From Chromatiaceae bacterium (GTDB taxonomy: Bacteria; Pseudomonadota; Gammaproteobacteria; Chromatiales; Chromatiaceae), in contig JACKMX010000002.1 of assembly GCA_024235175.1 (NCBI GenBank), positions 558,001 to 622,000 on the forward strand: a stretch of DNA of 64,000 nt. Direction: 5' to 3'. Positions 28,147 to 36,522 of the stretch are shown one piece after another (positions within the stretch are counted from its first letter, which is position 1; every line of letters begins with the position of its first letter). Both the position numbers and the translations under genes were made by a program. The notes below the pieces were generated by a model, which was given only the letters and a program-made list of their open reading frames with translations, was not told the origin of the DNA and did not search any database.

Positions 28147-28815
28147 ATGACTAAACCAGACAAACTTCCGCTGGTCGTGCTCATTTCCGGAAGCGGCAGT
28201 AATCTCCAGGCCATAATCGATCAGGTGGCGGCAGGAATGCCGGCGGAGATCAGGGCTGTAATCAGCAACCGGCCCGGAGTTCGTGGATTGGAGCGCGCTC
28301 AGCAGGCGGGGATCGAAACCCGGGTTCTGGACCACAAAGCTTATCCTGACCGGGAGAGCTACGACTTGGCGCTTGCCGAACTGGTGCATGAATTTCAACC
28401 GGAACTGCTGGTTTTGGCTGGTTTTATGCGTATTCTTTCCTCAGAGTTCATTCAGCGTTTTCGCGGACGCATGCTGAATATACACCCCTCGCTACTGCCC
28501 AAATACAGGGGACTGCACACTCACCGGCGAGCGTTGGCAGCAGGTGACAACGAGCACGGAGCCAGTGTTCATTATGTCACCGAGGAGCTGGATGGTGGTC
28601 CGCTGGTATTGCAGGCCAGGGTAGCAGTCGAACCGGAAGACGATGAAGAGCGGCTGGCAGCGCGAGTATTGCGCAAAGAGCACATCATATTTCCCATGGT
28701 GATCCGCTGGGTCGCCGAAGGGCGGCTGAAAGTTGAAAACGGCCAGGTGGTTAAAGACGGCAGTGTACTGGAAAAAACCCTGACTCTGATGGGGAATGGA
28801 ACCCTGGAACCATGA
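28147..28815 (+). CDS. purN: Phosphoribosylglycinamide formyltransferase (GAR transformylase)
   Basis: Transfers a formyl group from 10-formyltetrahydrofolate to GAR in purine synthesis. The 222-residue protein has the substrate loop LISGSGSNLQAII, the catalytic Asn-His in LNIHPSLLPKYRGLHTH, and the catalytic Asp in VTEELDGGPLVLQ. The ATG at 28147 lies 16 bases after the purM stop. Its TGA overlaps the next gene by ATGA. Confidence 0.97.
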   Translation: MTKPDKLPLVVLISGSGSNLQAIIDQVAAGMPAEIRAVISNRPGVRGLERAQQAGIETRVLDHKAYPDRESYDLALAELVHEFQPELLVLAGFMRILSSEFIQRFRGRMLNIHPSLLPKYRGLHTHRRALAAGDNEHGASVHYVTEELDGGPLVLQARVAVEPEDDEERLAARVLRKEHIIFPMVIRWVAEGRLKVENGQVVKDGSVLEKTLTLMGNGTLEP

Positions 28816-29561
28816 ACGCAGCGCGGCGGCTGGGACTCATTTTTTCGGTCCTGAGCCTGACGCTTGTTTGCCGGAACGCGCCGGCTGATAGCAGTCCGCA
28901 ACTGAGCCCATTCAGTGCGGAGTACACCCTCAGCCGGGGATATCTTAAGCTTGCCAAAGTGAAGATAAGCCTTGAACTCGACGCCATGGGCGCCTACCGC
29001 TACAGCGCCCACACTACACCTGCAGGATTGGCCGCAGCGCTGCACAGCGACCAGATCAGCGAAATCAGCAGCGGCATTATCGCTGAAGGGGGCGTGATTC
29101 CGCATAACTACCACTACCGGCACCAAAACGGCGACAACCAGAGATCTGTGGACCTCAGTTTTGACTGGCAGGCGCTGCGGGTAACCAACTCGCTGGGGGA
29201 GAGCAGCTGGTCGATGAAGATCAAGCCCGGTACCCAGGACAAGTTCAGCCAGCAGCTCTCACTGATGCTGGCGCTGGCTGCAGGCAGACAGAAAGTCGAC
29301 TTTCCGGTGGCAGACGGCGGTCATGCCAAAGATTACAGTTTTCGAATACAGGGAGAGGAAAAGGTGGATGTGGAGGCTGGCCATTTCGAAACCCTGAAAG
29401 TAGCCAGAAGCAAGAATCGACGTCCATCGCAGGCCAGTTTATGGCTCGCACCCAAGCTCAATCACCTGCCCGTCATCATCGAGAAAAAAGAGAAAGACGG
29501 CATCTATCTGATGGAGTTGAGCAGCTTCAGCTGGAGCGGGCTGCCATCGCAGAACAGGTAA
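28812..29561 (+). CDS. DUF3108 domain exported protein
   Basis: A 249-residue protein of unknown function with a signal peptide (LGLIFSVLSLTLVCRNAPA) and a DUF3108 body: FSAEYTLSRGYLKLAKVKIS, then FRIQGEEKVDVEAGHFETLK and LWLAPKLNHLPVIIEKKEKD. The family is a beta-rich envelope protein that very often follows purN in gammaproteobacteria, as here, coupled by ATGA. A role in envelope biogenesis is only a guess. It converges with the deaminase gene, leaving 3 bases between stops. Confidence 0.88.
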   Translation: MNAARRLGLIFSVLSLTLVCRNAPADSSPQLSPFSAEYTLSRGYLKLAKVKISLELDAMGAYRYSAHTTPAGLAAALHSDQISEISSGIIAEGGVIPHNYHYRHQNGDNQRSVDLSFDWQALRVTNSLGESSWSMKIKPGTQDKFSQQLSLMLALAAGRQKVDFPVADGGHAKDYSFRIQGEEKVDVEAGHFETLKVARSKNRRPSQASLWLAPKLNHLPVIIEKKEKDGIYLMELSSFSWSGLPSQNR

Positions 29562-29564
29562 TGC

Positions 29565-30083
29565 TTACTTTTCCAGAAATCGACTCAGAACTGATCTGAA
29601 AAATCCACCCGGAGCAACCGTTATGCAGGCGTTTTCAATGTCGACCTGCTCAATCTCATAAGAGCTCACCTCAATACCCGCCTCCCGATACATCTGACGG
29701 GAAAGCTCCAGGTCCCTCGCCCAGCGGGAGAGAAAATCCTCGCTCGGCGCAATATGCACGATGCGCTGCACCTCCTCCTGAATCAGTTTGGAAGCGCAGC
29801 GCGGACAGGGTGGATGGGTAACATAGACGGTGCAGCCGGTCAGATCCCGCTTGGCGAATATCATCGCATTCTCTTCCGCGTGGATCGTGAGATTCAGCTT
29901 GCATTCCCTGTCGGAGAGCCGTTCCGGCCTGTCCTCCACCCCTGCAGCGAAGCCGTTGTATCCCAGTGATACGATGCGATTTCCGTCAGTGATCACCGCT
30001 CCCACCTGCGATGACGGATCTTTGCTCCAGCCCGAGATATGCGCGGCCAGACCCAGAAACCTGGTATCCCATTTGTTGCTCAT
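29565..30083 (-). CDS. Deoxycytidylate (dCMP) deaminase family protein
   Basis: Zinc-dependent deaminase of 172 residues. The zinc ligands and catalytic Glu are H68-A-E70 in TIHAEENAMIFAKRD and C93/C96 in PPCPRC. MSNKWDTRFLGLAAHISGWS with DPSSQVGAVI is typical of the dCMP deaminase branch rather than cytidine or tRNA-adenosine deaminases. It should turn dCMP into dUMP for dTMP synthesis. Gammaproteobacteria generally use dCTP deaminase instead, so the gene may be an addition. Its stop lies 3 bases from the end of the DUF3108 gene. Confidence 0.88.
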   Translation of the reverse strand: MSNKWDTRFLGLAAHISGWSKDPSSQVGAVITDGNRIVSLGYNGFAAGVEDRPERLSDRECKLNLTIHAEENAMIFAKRDLTGCTVYVTHPPCPRCASKLIQEEVQRIVHIAPSEDFLSRWARDLELSRQMYREAGIEVSSYEIEQVDIENACITVAPGGFFRSVLSRFLEK

Positions 30084-30161
30084 GCGTGCTATTCACCATC
30101 TATCCGGGGTGGAATTCCGGACAAATGATAACCGGCCACGCCACCGTTTTGAATTTCAATC

Positions 30162-30424
30162 AAATGGGGTCAGAGTCGAATGGCACTTAGTTTAAGCCGA
30201 TACGGGTTGTTTCTGGAGGAAACGCCTGTGGCAGGGATGCCACTGGCGAGCCTACGCCGCACATGGACGTGCAAGTGCCGCGTAAGGCAGGAGCCGTTAG
30301 CGGCCATGGACATATTTACGGCGTTTTCCGGAAGAAATGACCTATGTCGGCTAGTCAACTACTCGACGATTATAGTTAAGTATGTGCCATTCGAATCTGA
30401 CCCATTTAATTCTGACCTCATTTA
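30162..30424. mobile_element. MITE-like element with terminal inverted repeats
   Basis: The left end 30162-30189 begins AAATGGGGTCAGAGTCGAAT and continues GGCACTTA. The right end 30377-30407 is its inverted complement with few mismatches (GTGCCATTCGAATCTGACCC at its core). A second degenerate copy of the outer part (TCTGACCTCATTT) follows to 30424. The 190-base interior has no frame but several short palindromes, including GGCAGGGATGCCACTGGCGA-type sequence. Ends with GGGGTCAGAGTCGAATGG-type sequence belong to a class of non-autonomous elements commonly linked to Y1/REP transposases in gammaproteobacteria. It sits between the convergent deaminase-side flank and the end of the GH31 gene. No transposase is present. 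Confidence 0.72.
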
Positions 30425-30434
30425 ATTCCACGGA

Positions 30435-32492
30435 TCAACTGAGCTCTTGACCCCATTGCCACACCACCACGTCATGCTGCCAATCGATCTCCTGCGTCGA
30501 ATTTTCCGGCAGACGGCGCAAAACCGGGATCTCCGCATCGCGCCTTAAAAAGATTGGCAGGGAATCCGGAGGCATGGAAACCTGATGCGCACACCCGCCC
30601 TGCAAGGCACGGCGCTCGCTCACACACCACCACTCTCCTGGCGGCAGCAGTACGCGCCGCTGCTCCAGCTCCGCTTGCATGATGGGGGCCACCAGCACCT
30701 GCCGGCCCAGCAGGTATTGATCCTCGCAGGCACGCGCCTGTTCTATGCCCCAGGCAGAGAGCAGAGGCCGCAGCACGGGCGCCCCGCTGCGCGCATGCTC
30801 GGCAAAGCAGTGGCGCAGATAAGGCAACAGGCGGTAACGGGCCAGGATGGCGCGCCTTACCCGTCCGGTGGTGGGTTCTCCAAAAACCCAGGGTTCCTGT
30901 CTTATGGAATTTTGCACGCTGTGATTGCGCAGCAGCGGGAAGAGGCAGTGAGCCTGGTACCATCGCTGCATCAGCTCGGGCTCGGCATCATCACCAAAAC
31001 CGGGTACATCGGCTCCCACAAACGGCACGCCACTGAGACTCAGATTTAGTGCCATGGGTATACTTTGGCGCAGGTGGTGCCAGCTGGAGAAGTTATCTCC
31101 CATCCACACCCCGCAAAGAGCGCCGATCCCGGTGAAGCCCGCGCGCGAAATGAGAAACGGAGATGCTCCCGGGTTGTGTGCCCGCAGCGCATCGCGGGTG
31201 GCGCGAGCCATGCCATTGGCGTATGGGTTATGCCCCATCCAATGGGGTGCGCGCCCCCCATCGAACAGCATGGCAAGAGGGTCTACAGCACCGGTTGCCG
31301 GCTCGTTCATGTCAATCCAAAAACCGGCAAAGCCATGGCGCAGATAACTCTGCACCTGCTTTGTCCACCAGTGTCGTCCGGTGCCGGTCAGGAAATCCGG
31401 AAACAGGGTTGAGCCCGGCCAGACATAGCCTCGAAAGGGCTGGCCGGAGGGCCCTTTACAGAAAGCCTGTGCCGCCAGACCCTCCTCACAGAGTTGATAT
31501 CCACAGACAGAGGCGGGCTCCTCCTTGACGCCCGGGTCCAGTATGGCGACTACTTTGCGGCCACGCCCCGCCAGGTAGGCCGTGGTGCCGCCCGGATCCG
31601 GAAAATGCCTGGCGGAGTGGGTGAAGACCCGATAACCCTCCATGGAGTCGATATCAAGCCAGAAGCCGTCGCAGGGAATTTCGTGCCGGGTAAAACCCTC
31701 ATCAAGTTCGCGCAGATCCGCATCGCCCCGGTAACCCCAGCGGCACTGGTGATGCCCCAGCGCCCAGGCAGGTGGCTCGGGGAGGCGGCCGGTCAAAGCA
31801 TGCAGCCGCTGCACCAGCGTATCGAGATCTGGAGCACCCACCAGATAGAGTTCCAAAGGTCCCTGCGGCGCACCGAAATAGAGTGCGCCTTCAGCAACTT
31901 CTGCCTGGCCTTCATGCAGCCGCATATCGGGCTGCAGACTGACAAACACCGCGCCCGGATGATGCACCAGTATGCCGCTGACCCCAGCCGGCGCCTCTTC
32001 GTTGCGCCGGTGATCGATCAGTATCCAGGGGATGGAGATATACTGCGGATCCGGCCTGCCATGACGGACCTCGTCCAGATAATAGCTCCCCCAAAGATCC
32101 GTGTTGAAAAACAGTGTGCGCAACCCGCTCTTCTCAAATGGCCCGGCCTTCTGGCCCAGGCCATGAAAACGGAGGGAGGGATCCGATGCCAGACGCACCA
32201 GCCAATGCCGTTCACAGAATCCCAGCCAGCCATCGGCGTGTCCCTGCCAATGCACGCGCCCGTCCGGGCCGGTCCAGGTCAGGGTCTGCAGCTCGAAAGA
32301 CCAAGCCTCGTCGTCAGTTTGCGGCAACAGCTCACGCCAGAACAGGGGTGCCACATCGTGCCAGATCTCCCGACTGGGGTCGCTCTCCAGATCCAAACGC
32401 AAACGCACCAGCCAGGGTACCGGAGAGTGCACCTGCACACCCGCTACCTCACTCTGGTCGAACATAAAATTGGCCGGATGCGGAAGTTGCAT
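30435..32492 (-). CDS. Glycoside hydrolase family 31 (alpha-glucosidase-like)
   Basis: A 685-residue GH31 enzyme without a signal peptide, so probably cytoplasmic. The catalytic nucleophile is the Asp in GFWIDMNEPATG (about residue 397), and the acid/base Asp lies in GVWMGDNFSSWHHLRQSIPM (about 469). DGFWLDIDSMEGYRVFTHS in the barrel fits alpha-glucosidase rather than alpha-xylosidase. The N-terminal beta domain is shorter than usual, and a C-terminal beta sandwich follows. It may release glucose from maltose-like or glycogen-derived oligosaccharides. It stands alone, with no sugar transporter or regulator nearby. The ribosome site is AGG 5 bases before the ATG. Confidence 0.9.
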   Translation of the reverse strand: MQLPHPANFMFDQSEVAGVQVHSPVPWLVRLRLDLESDPSREIWHDVAPLFWRELLPQTDDEAWSFELQTLTWTGPDGRVHWQGHADGWLGFCERHWLVRLASDPSLRFHGLGQKAGPFEKSGLRTLFFNTDLWGSYYLDEVRHGRPDPQYISIPWILIDHRRNEEAPAGVSGILVHHPGAVFVSLQPDMRLHEGQAEVAEGALYFGAPQGPLELYLVGAPDLDTLVQRLHALTGRLPEPPAWALGHHQCRWGYRGDADLRELDEGFTRHEIPCDGFWLDIDSMEGYRVFTHSARHFPDPGGTTAYLAGRGRKVVAILDPGVKEEPASVCGYQLCEEGLAAQAFCKGPSGQPFRGYVWPGSTLFPDFLTGTGRHWWTKQVQSYLRHGFAGFWIDMNEPATGAVDPLAMLFDGGRAPHWMGHNPYANGMARATRDALRAHNPGASPFLISRAGFTGIGALCGVWMGDNFSSWHHLRQSIPMALNLSLSGVPFVGADVPGFGDDAEPELMQRWYQAHCLFPLLRNHSVQNSIRQEPWVFGEPTTGRVRRAILARYRLLPYLRHCFAEHARSGAPVLRPLLSAWGIEQARACEDQYLLGRQVLVAPIMQAELEQRRVLLPPGEWWCVSERRALQGGCAHQVSMPPDSLPIFLRRDAEIPVLRRLPENSTQEIDWQHDVVVWQWGQELS

Positions 32493-32756
32493 TGCGCCTA
32501 AAATTTTCTATGTGGAGATCACATTGTAATGATCACTGATGTATATCGAAATCGCACGATGAATATTTTTCATCTAATAGTTGAAAATATATCGTTTTTA
32601 ATGATATCAAGCCACGTCCTGTAGAGCCGCTAAACATACCAGCACTGGGTAACGGCCTGATTTCAGCCCGAAGACCCACTGCTGGGGGTCACACCGATTT
32701 TGTGGCGGGCAGATTTAAATCAACTGCATTAATTGTTGATCGTTCGGAGCAGTACA

Positions 32757-32957
32757 ATGAAAGAGACCAGTGGAAACCATCCCGAGATAAGCTTTTACGA
32801 TAATCAGGAGATTGAATACTACATACATAAAGCGCGGGTGATGCGCGCCCTGTATATAGCCGCTATGTTCAGGCGGATCGGCATTCGCATCATGAATCTG
32901 TTTAAGCACACCAGACACACTCCATCCCATCGGGCAGGAAAACCAGTTCGGGTTTGA
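32757..32957 (+). CDS. Small basic protein, DUF1127/RSP_7527-like
   Basis: A 66-residue protein, MKETSGNHPEISFYDNQEIE followed by YYIHKARVMRALYIAAMFRR, ending in a basic tail. The pattern, an acidic start with EIE-Y-x3-AR-x-MRA then an amphipathic basic helix, resembles the short RSP_7527/DUF1127-like proteins that in other bacteria bind RNA or act in phosphate and sRNA metabolism. Support for coding is GGAG 7 bases before the ATG and a separate intergenic position. No neighbours share its strand nearby. Function unknown; similarity is by eye only. Confidence 0.6.
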   Translation: MKETSGNHPEISFYDNQEIEYYIHKARVMRALYIAAMFRRIGIRIMNLFKHTRHTPSHRAGKPVRV

Positions 32958-32969
32958 TCAGGGTCGTTT

Positions 32970-33160
32970 CCCTCAGGTAACACATGGCACCTGCTCAAGC
33001 AAAAAGCACTCCATCGGTAAAAGCCGGAAAGACGAAAGTGCGATTAACCGAAAGTCTCAGCTTGAGCAGGTACCACACCGGCCGGTAACGAACTTCCCGG
33101 TCCTGTACTCCTTCAGGGTAATAATTACGGATTCAGCATCCGCAATTGTTACCTTGAGGG
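32970..33160. repeat. Nested inverted repeats downstream of the small basic gene
   Basis: The outer pair is CCCTCAGGTAAC (32970-32981) and GTTACCTTGAGGG (33148-33160), complementary with one bulge. The inner pair is GGCACCTGCTCAAGC (32986-33000) and GCTTGAGCAGGTACC (33060-33074), 14 of 15 paired. The 191-bp block has no coding frame and could fold into a two-stem structure, either a mobile repeat or a structured RNA. It ends about 55 bases before the yqiA stop. Confidence 0.6.
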
Positions 33161-33215
33161 AGCACTAATCAGATCGTCAACACCGGAATCGTCCGTCGGC
33201 AGGATACGAAACAGA

Positions 33216-33809
33216 TCAATCCGGCACTGAATGCTGCTGCCGCATGAACCCCCGGATTTCCGCAACCGCCTCTTCAATGTGTTCGAATCGATGACTGCCG
33301 CCGGGGTAGACATGAACTCTTCCCGCTGCTGCATAGGCCTGTGCCGCCACCCGATGGTCGATCACCTCGTCTCCTTCGTCGAGCAGAACCAGGGTCGGCT
33401 TGCCAACAACTGACCCCTTGTCGTACTCGCTCAGCGCCTCGAAATCCTGCTGAGCGAATTCGAACGGTTCGCCTGTCACCATATTGGTGTTCATACCGAT
33501 GTAGGGTTTGAGCGTGATTTGCGGTTGCAGCGCAGGATTGATCAATACGACACTCTTCACCGTATCCAGCTCCGCAGCGAGAAACTGTGCGTAAAATCCA
33601 CCCATGGAGCTGCCCATCAGCGTCACCTTCTCATCCGGAAATTCAGTCAGGGCCCGTGTGATACTACGGGCGATGGAACTGACTGCGGCATGCGGCCGGT
33701 GCGCCGGGTAATCCAGAATCAGGAAACGGGTTTCAGCGAGCGCCCGCTTGAAAACTTCCGCTTTATTCGACGCAGCTGAGCTGCTGAAACCGTGCAGATA
33801 GATGATCAT
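33216..33809 (-). CDS. yqiA: YqiA/YcfP family alpha/beta hydrolase (esterase)
   Basis: A 197-residue alpha/beta hydrolase with HGFSSS (oxyanion side), the nucleophile S68 in LMGSSMGGFYAQFLA, and the late Asp and His in LLDEGDEVIDHRVA and PGGSHRFEH. It matches the YqiA esterase family, which acts on short acyl esters in vitro; the natural substrate is unknown. In E. coli the gene lies beside cpdA and parE; here it stands apart. A palindromic element begins 20 bases upstream of its start. Confidence 0.88.
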   Translation of the reverse strand: MIIYLHGFSSSAASNKAEVFKRALAETRFLILDYPAHRPHAAVSSIARSITRALTEFPDEKVTLMGSSMGGFYAQFLAAELDTVKSVVLINPALQPQITLKPYIGMNTNMVTGEPFEFAQQDFEALSEYDKGSVVGKPTLVLLDEGDEVIDHRVAAQAYAAAGRVHVYPGGSHRFEHIEEAVAEIRGFMRQQHSVPD

Positions 33810-33829
33810 CCGCGCTAGTGTACACTAGA

Positions 33830-33989
33830 GAGCCTGTCGGACTTAGGATTAATCTACTTCGCTGATGGGAGAGCGGCTCAAATTTCCCCAATTTTTCGTT
33901 ACGTAGTCCCACTATGCGCCTCAAAATCGTGAAAATTTGATCTCACTCTCCCACCATGCTCGCTACGATCACCTAAATCCGACAGGCTC
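33830..33989. mobile_element. 160-bp long-palindrome element (MITE-like)
   Basis: The termini GAGCCTGTCGG (33830-33840) and CCGACAGGCTC (33979-33989) are perfect inverted repeats. Complementarity continues imperfectly inward: (A)TTAGG near both ends, GATGGGAGAG against CTCTCCCACC, and GCTCAAATTT against AAAATTTGATC. The whole unit could therefore fold as one long hairpin. It lies between the divergent yqiA and rubredoxin-fusion genes, 25 bases before the latter's start, and makes the upstream frame of that gene look longer than it is. No transposase is seen. Confidence 0.7.
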
Positions 33990-34014
33990 CCAGTCATCAG
34001 TATACGGAGGTCCT

Positions 34015-35589
34015 ATGGCAGTTGCTCCAAGATCAACTATCTGTACAGCATGCGGCTGGGTTTATGACCAGGTCCAGGGTGATCCGGATGGCGCCATCGC
34101 CCCCGACACTCCCTGGGAAGCGATTCCACAAGAGTGGATATGCCCGGTTTGTGGTGCCGCCAAAGCGGAGTTCGAGCCTTTCGCAGAATCCGCCGGTACA
34201 AATACCCGCAAACGCACAGGAGCAGTCCCTCTGGTTATTCTGGGCAGCGGCCTCGCGGGGTACTCTCTGGCCAGAAAGGTACGTCAGCGCGATGCCGCCA
34301 TCCCTATCGTCTTAATCAGCGCGGACGGGGGTGAGGTCTATTCCAAACCCATGCTCTCCAATGCGCTCGCCCGCGGTCACCAACCCGACGATATGGTGCA
34401 GATGGAAGCGGCGGCACTGGCGCAAGCGCTCTCGATTGAGATCAGAACCCGCACCTGGGTTACCGGCATAGACCGCACATCACATCGCCTGACCACCCAA
34501 TCGGGAGATATCTCCAACACGCTTGAATATAACAGGCTGGTGTTGGCGCTGGGCGCCGATGCACGGATCTTTCCGGTGGATGGCGACGATGAAATAGAGG
34601 TTTTTACGGTCAATGATCTCGACGATTACCGCGCCTGGCGCACAGGGATCGGCCGGCGCGGACGTATTCTGTTGATCGGTGCCGGGCTGATCGGTTGTGA
34701 GTTCGCCAACGATCTCGCCACCGGGGATTTTGAAGTGTCACTGGTCGACCCCGCCCCCTGGCCACTGGCCAGGCTCCTTCCGGAAAAGATAGGTGACATG
34801 CTGAGCGAAGCTCTGGAAAATGCCGGCTGCACCCTGTATATGGGCAGAACCGTCGCAAATTATCAACAGACCGGCAGTGGACCCCTGGCTCTGCTGGATG
34901 ACGGTACACCTGTGCCGTTCGACCACGTGCTCTCGGCCGTGGGACTGCAGCCCCGTATCCGCATCGCACAAGCCGCCGGGCTGGAGGTGAGGACGGGAAT
35001 TATCACAGACCGGTTGCTGCGGACCAGCGATCCCCATATCTATGCCGTGGGAGACTGCGCTGAATCTGCCGCGGGATACCTGCCTTTCATCGCGCCGCTG
35101 CTGGCGCAGACCGGGGCGCTGGCCGCCACCTTGACCGGAGCGGAAACGCCGCTGCGGATGGCTGCCATGCCGATAGTGGTAAAAACGCCTGCGCTGCCGC
35201 TGGTGGTCTCCCCGCCGAAACCCGGCATCGACGGAGAGTGGGAGATCGACACCGGTGAGGATGGCGCGATGGCGATATACCGCCTGCCGGATGGCAGTGA
35301 AGCAGGTTTTGTGCTGGCAGGCGGCAGAACCCTGCTGCAGCGGGAGATGACCGGACGCATGCCCGACCTGCTGTCCTTGCCTGAAGCGGCAGCCGGAGAG
35401 TCTCAACAGAAACAGAGCGGCACAAACCACGGTCGTTACCAGTGTGATATCTGCAACTATGTGTACGATCCCAAAGTGGGAGATCCCGACAGTGGTATCG
35501 CACCCGGAACCCCCTGGGAAGCAGTGCCGGATGACTGGGTGTGCCCGGTATGCGGCGCAGGCAAAGCAGAGTTCAGTCCAGTCACATAA
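34015..35589 (+). CDS. Rubredoxin - FAD rubredoxin reductase - rubredoxin fusion
   Basis: A 524-residue electron-transfer fusion. Residues 1-55 are a rubredoxin with iron ligands C10, C13, C43 and C46 (STICTACGWVYD and WICPVCG). Residues 70-450 are an FAD/NAD(P)H pyridine nucleotide-disulfide oxidoreductase domain of the rubredoxin reductase type: GSGLAG near 77, a second GAGLIG nucleotide loop, and ALGADARIFP. Residues 470-524 are a second rubredoxin with C477, C480, C510 and C513. The start is fixed by CGGAGG four bases before ATG; the frame upstream lies in a repeat. Likely role is NAD(P)H-driven reduction of rubredoxin for peroxide or oxygen reduction, or for a hydroxylase. No partner oxidase is nearby. 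Confidence 0.92.
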   Translation: MAVAPRSTICTACGWVYDQVQGDPDGAIAPDTPWEAIPQEWICPVCGAAKAEFEPFAESAGTNTRKRTGAVPLVILGSGLAGYSLARKVRQRDAAIPIVLISADGGEVYSKPMLSNALARGHQPDDMVQMEAAALAQALSIEIRTRTWVTGIDRTSHRLTTQSGDISNTLEYNRLVLALGADARIFPVDGDDEIEVFTVNDLDDYRAWRTGIGRRGRILLIGAGLIGCEFANDLATGDFEVSLVDPAPWPLARLLPEKIGDMLSEALENAGCTLYMGRTVANYQQTGSGPLALLDDGTPVPFDHVLSAVGLQPRIRIAQAAGLEVRTGIITDRLLRTSDPHIYAVGDCAESAAGYLPFIAPLLAQTGALAATLTGAETPLRMAAMPIVVKTPALPLVVSPPKPGIDGEWEIDTGEDGAMAIYRLPDGSEAGFVLAGGRTLLQREMTGRMPDLLSLPEAAAGESQQKQSGTNHGRYQCDICNYVYDPKVGDPDSGIAPGTPWEAVPDDWVCPVCGAGKAEFSPVT

Positions 35590-35643
35590 TCCCGCACCCG
35601 GACGACTTCTGCATCAGGGTCACCCATTATTTCACCGGGCTGG

Positions 35644-35649
35644 TATAAT
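35644..35649 (+). promoter_or_regulatory. Candidate extended -10 box for exbB-exbD-exbD-tonB
   Basis: TGGTATAAT lies about 50 bases before the exbB-like ATG. The -35 region is poor. It is the only plausible promoter in the 111-base gap behind the rubredoxin fusion gene. Confidence 0.4.
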
Positions 35650-35700
35650 CGCAGCCTGATCCAGTTCCTGCTGATTTCCAGCGACTGAAAGAGAACCGGT

Positions 35701-36522
35701 ATGTCCGACACAGCCTCTGCGTCACTTGCTCTCACGTCCCTGGCTGCGCCGGATCGGGCGACCCACCCGATCGCCTACGAACAACCTCCGGTCACGGCAG
35801 CTATGAATAACACTGAGTCATTCAGTGTGGGCATGCAATCATTCGAGCAGCTGAAATCGCTGGTTGATGCGGGCGGTCCGATAGTGCTGGTGCTGCTGCT
35901 GCTCTCTACCGTTGCGCTGGCTATAGTGTTGCTTAAATGGTGGCAGTTCTCCCGCCTTCGGGTGGAGTCGCTGAGCGCGGTAAATGAGGCGCTTTCGCAC
36001 TGGCTGCAACACAGGCCCAACGCTGCCATCGACCGACTGCAGGGACAGTGCCAACCGACCGCCCGCCTGGTCCACCTCGCCCTGATCAATCTGCGTCGGC
36101 CCGATATCAACCAGGCCGACCTGCGCGAGGAGTTGACGCGAGTCGCCGGCGCCTACCTGGCAAGCCTGCGCAGCCATCTGCGGACGCTCGAAGTCATCGC
36201 CACTTTAAGCCCTCTACTGGGTCTGCTCGGAACGGTGCTGGGGATGATAGAAGCTTTCCGGCAGCTCGAAATCTCCGGCAACCAGATAGATCCGGGGATC
36301 CTCTCCGGGGGAATCTGGCAGGCACTGCTGACCACCGCGCTCGGTCTGGGTGTCGCCATTCCGGTGGTGCTCGCTCATAGCTGGCTGGAACGTAAAGTGG
36401 ATCGCTGCCGGCACAATATGGAAGACGCGGTGACCCGTGTGTTTACCCGGGACCTGCAGTGGGATCAGGCTGCAGAGAGTACGGAACAGCGAACGGCGGC
36501 GAAGGTGGAACATGCAACTTGA
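35701..36522 (+). CDS. exbB: ExbB/TolQ/MotA family proton channel subunit
   Basis: Inner-membrane component of a TonB energising complex. The 273-residue protein has TM1 (GGPIVLVLLLLSTVALAIVL), a cytoplasmic loop, then TM2 (TLSPLLGLLGTVLGMIEAF) and TM3 (ALLTTALGLGVAIPVVLAH), with the family block LGTVLGMIEAFR. About 50 residues precede TM1. The start could be an ATG further in (35803 or 35830), but GAAAGAG supports 35701. It overlaps the first exbD by 11 bases; with two exbD genes and tonB it forms a compact operon. Confidence 0.9.
   Translation: MSDTASASLALTSLAAPDRATHPIAYEQPPVTAAMNNTESFSVGMQSFEQLKSLVDAGGPIVLVLLLLSTVALAIVLLKWWQFSRLRVESLSAVNEALSHWLQHRPNAAIDRLQGQCQPTARLVHLALINLRRPDINQADLREELTRVAGAYLASLRSHLRTLEVIATLSPLLGLLGTVLGMIEAFRQLEISGNQIDPGILSGGIWQALLTTALGLGVAIPVVLAHSWLERKVDRCRHNMEDAVTRVFTRDLQWDQAAESTEQRTAAKVEHAT

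Noticed and set aside
31494..32501. Plus-strand open frame of 335 codons opposite the GH31 gene
   Set aside because: An antisense shadow of a clear glycosidase; codon choice reflects the GC-rich third positions of the real gene.
33275..33295. TGTTCGAATCGATG resembling a tRNA T-arm
   Set aside because: It lies inside the yqiA coding sequence and has no matching acceptor, D or anticodon stems.
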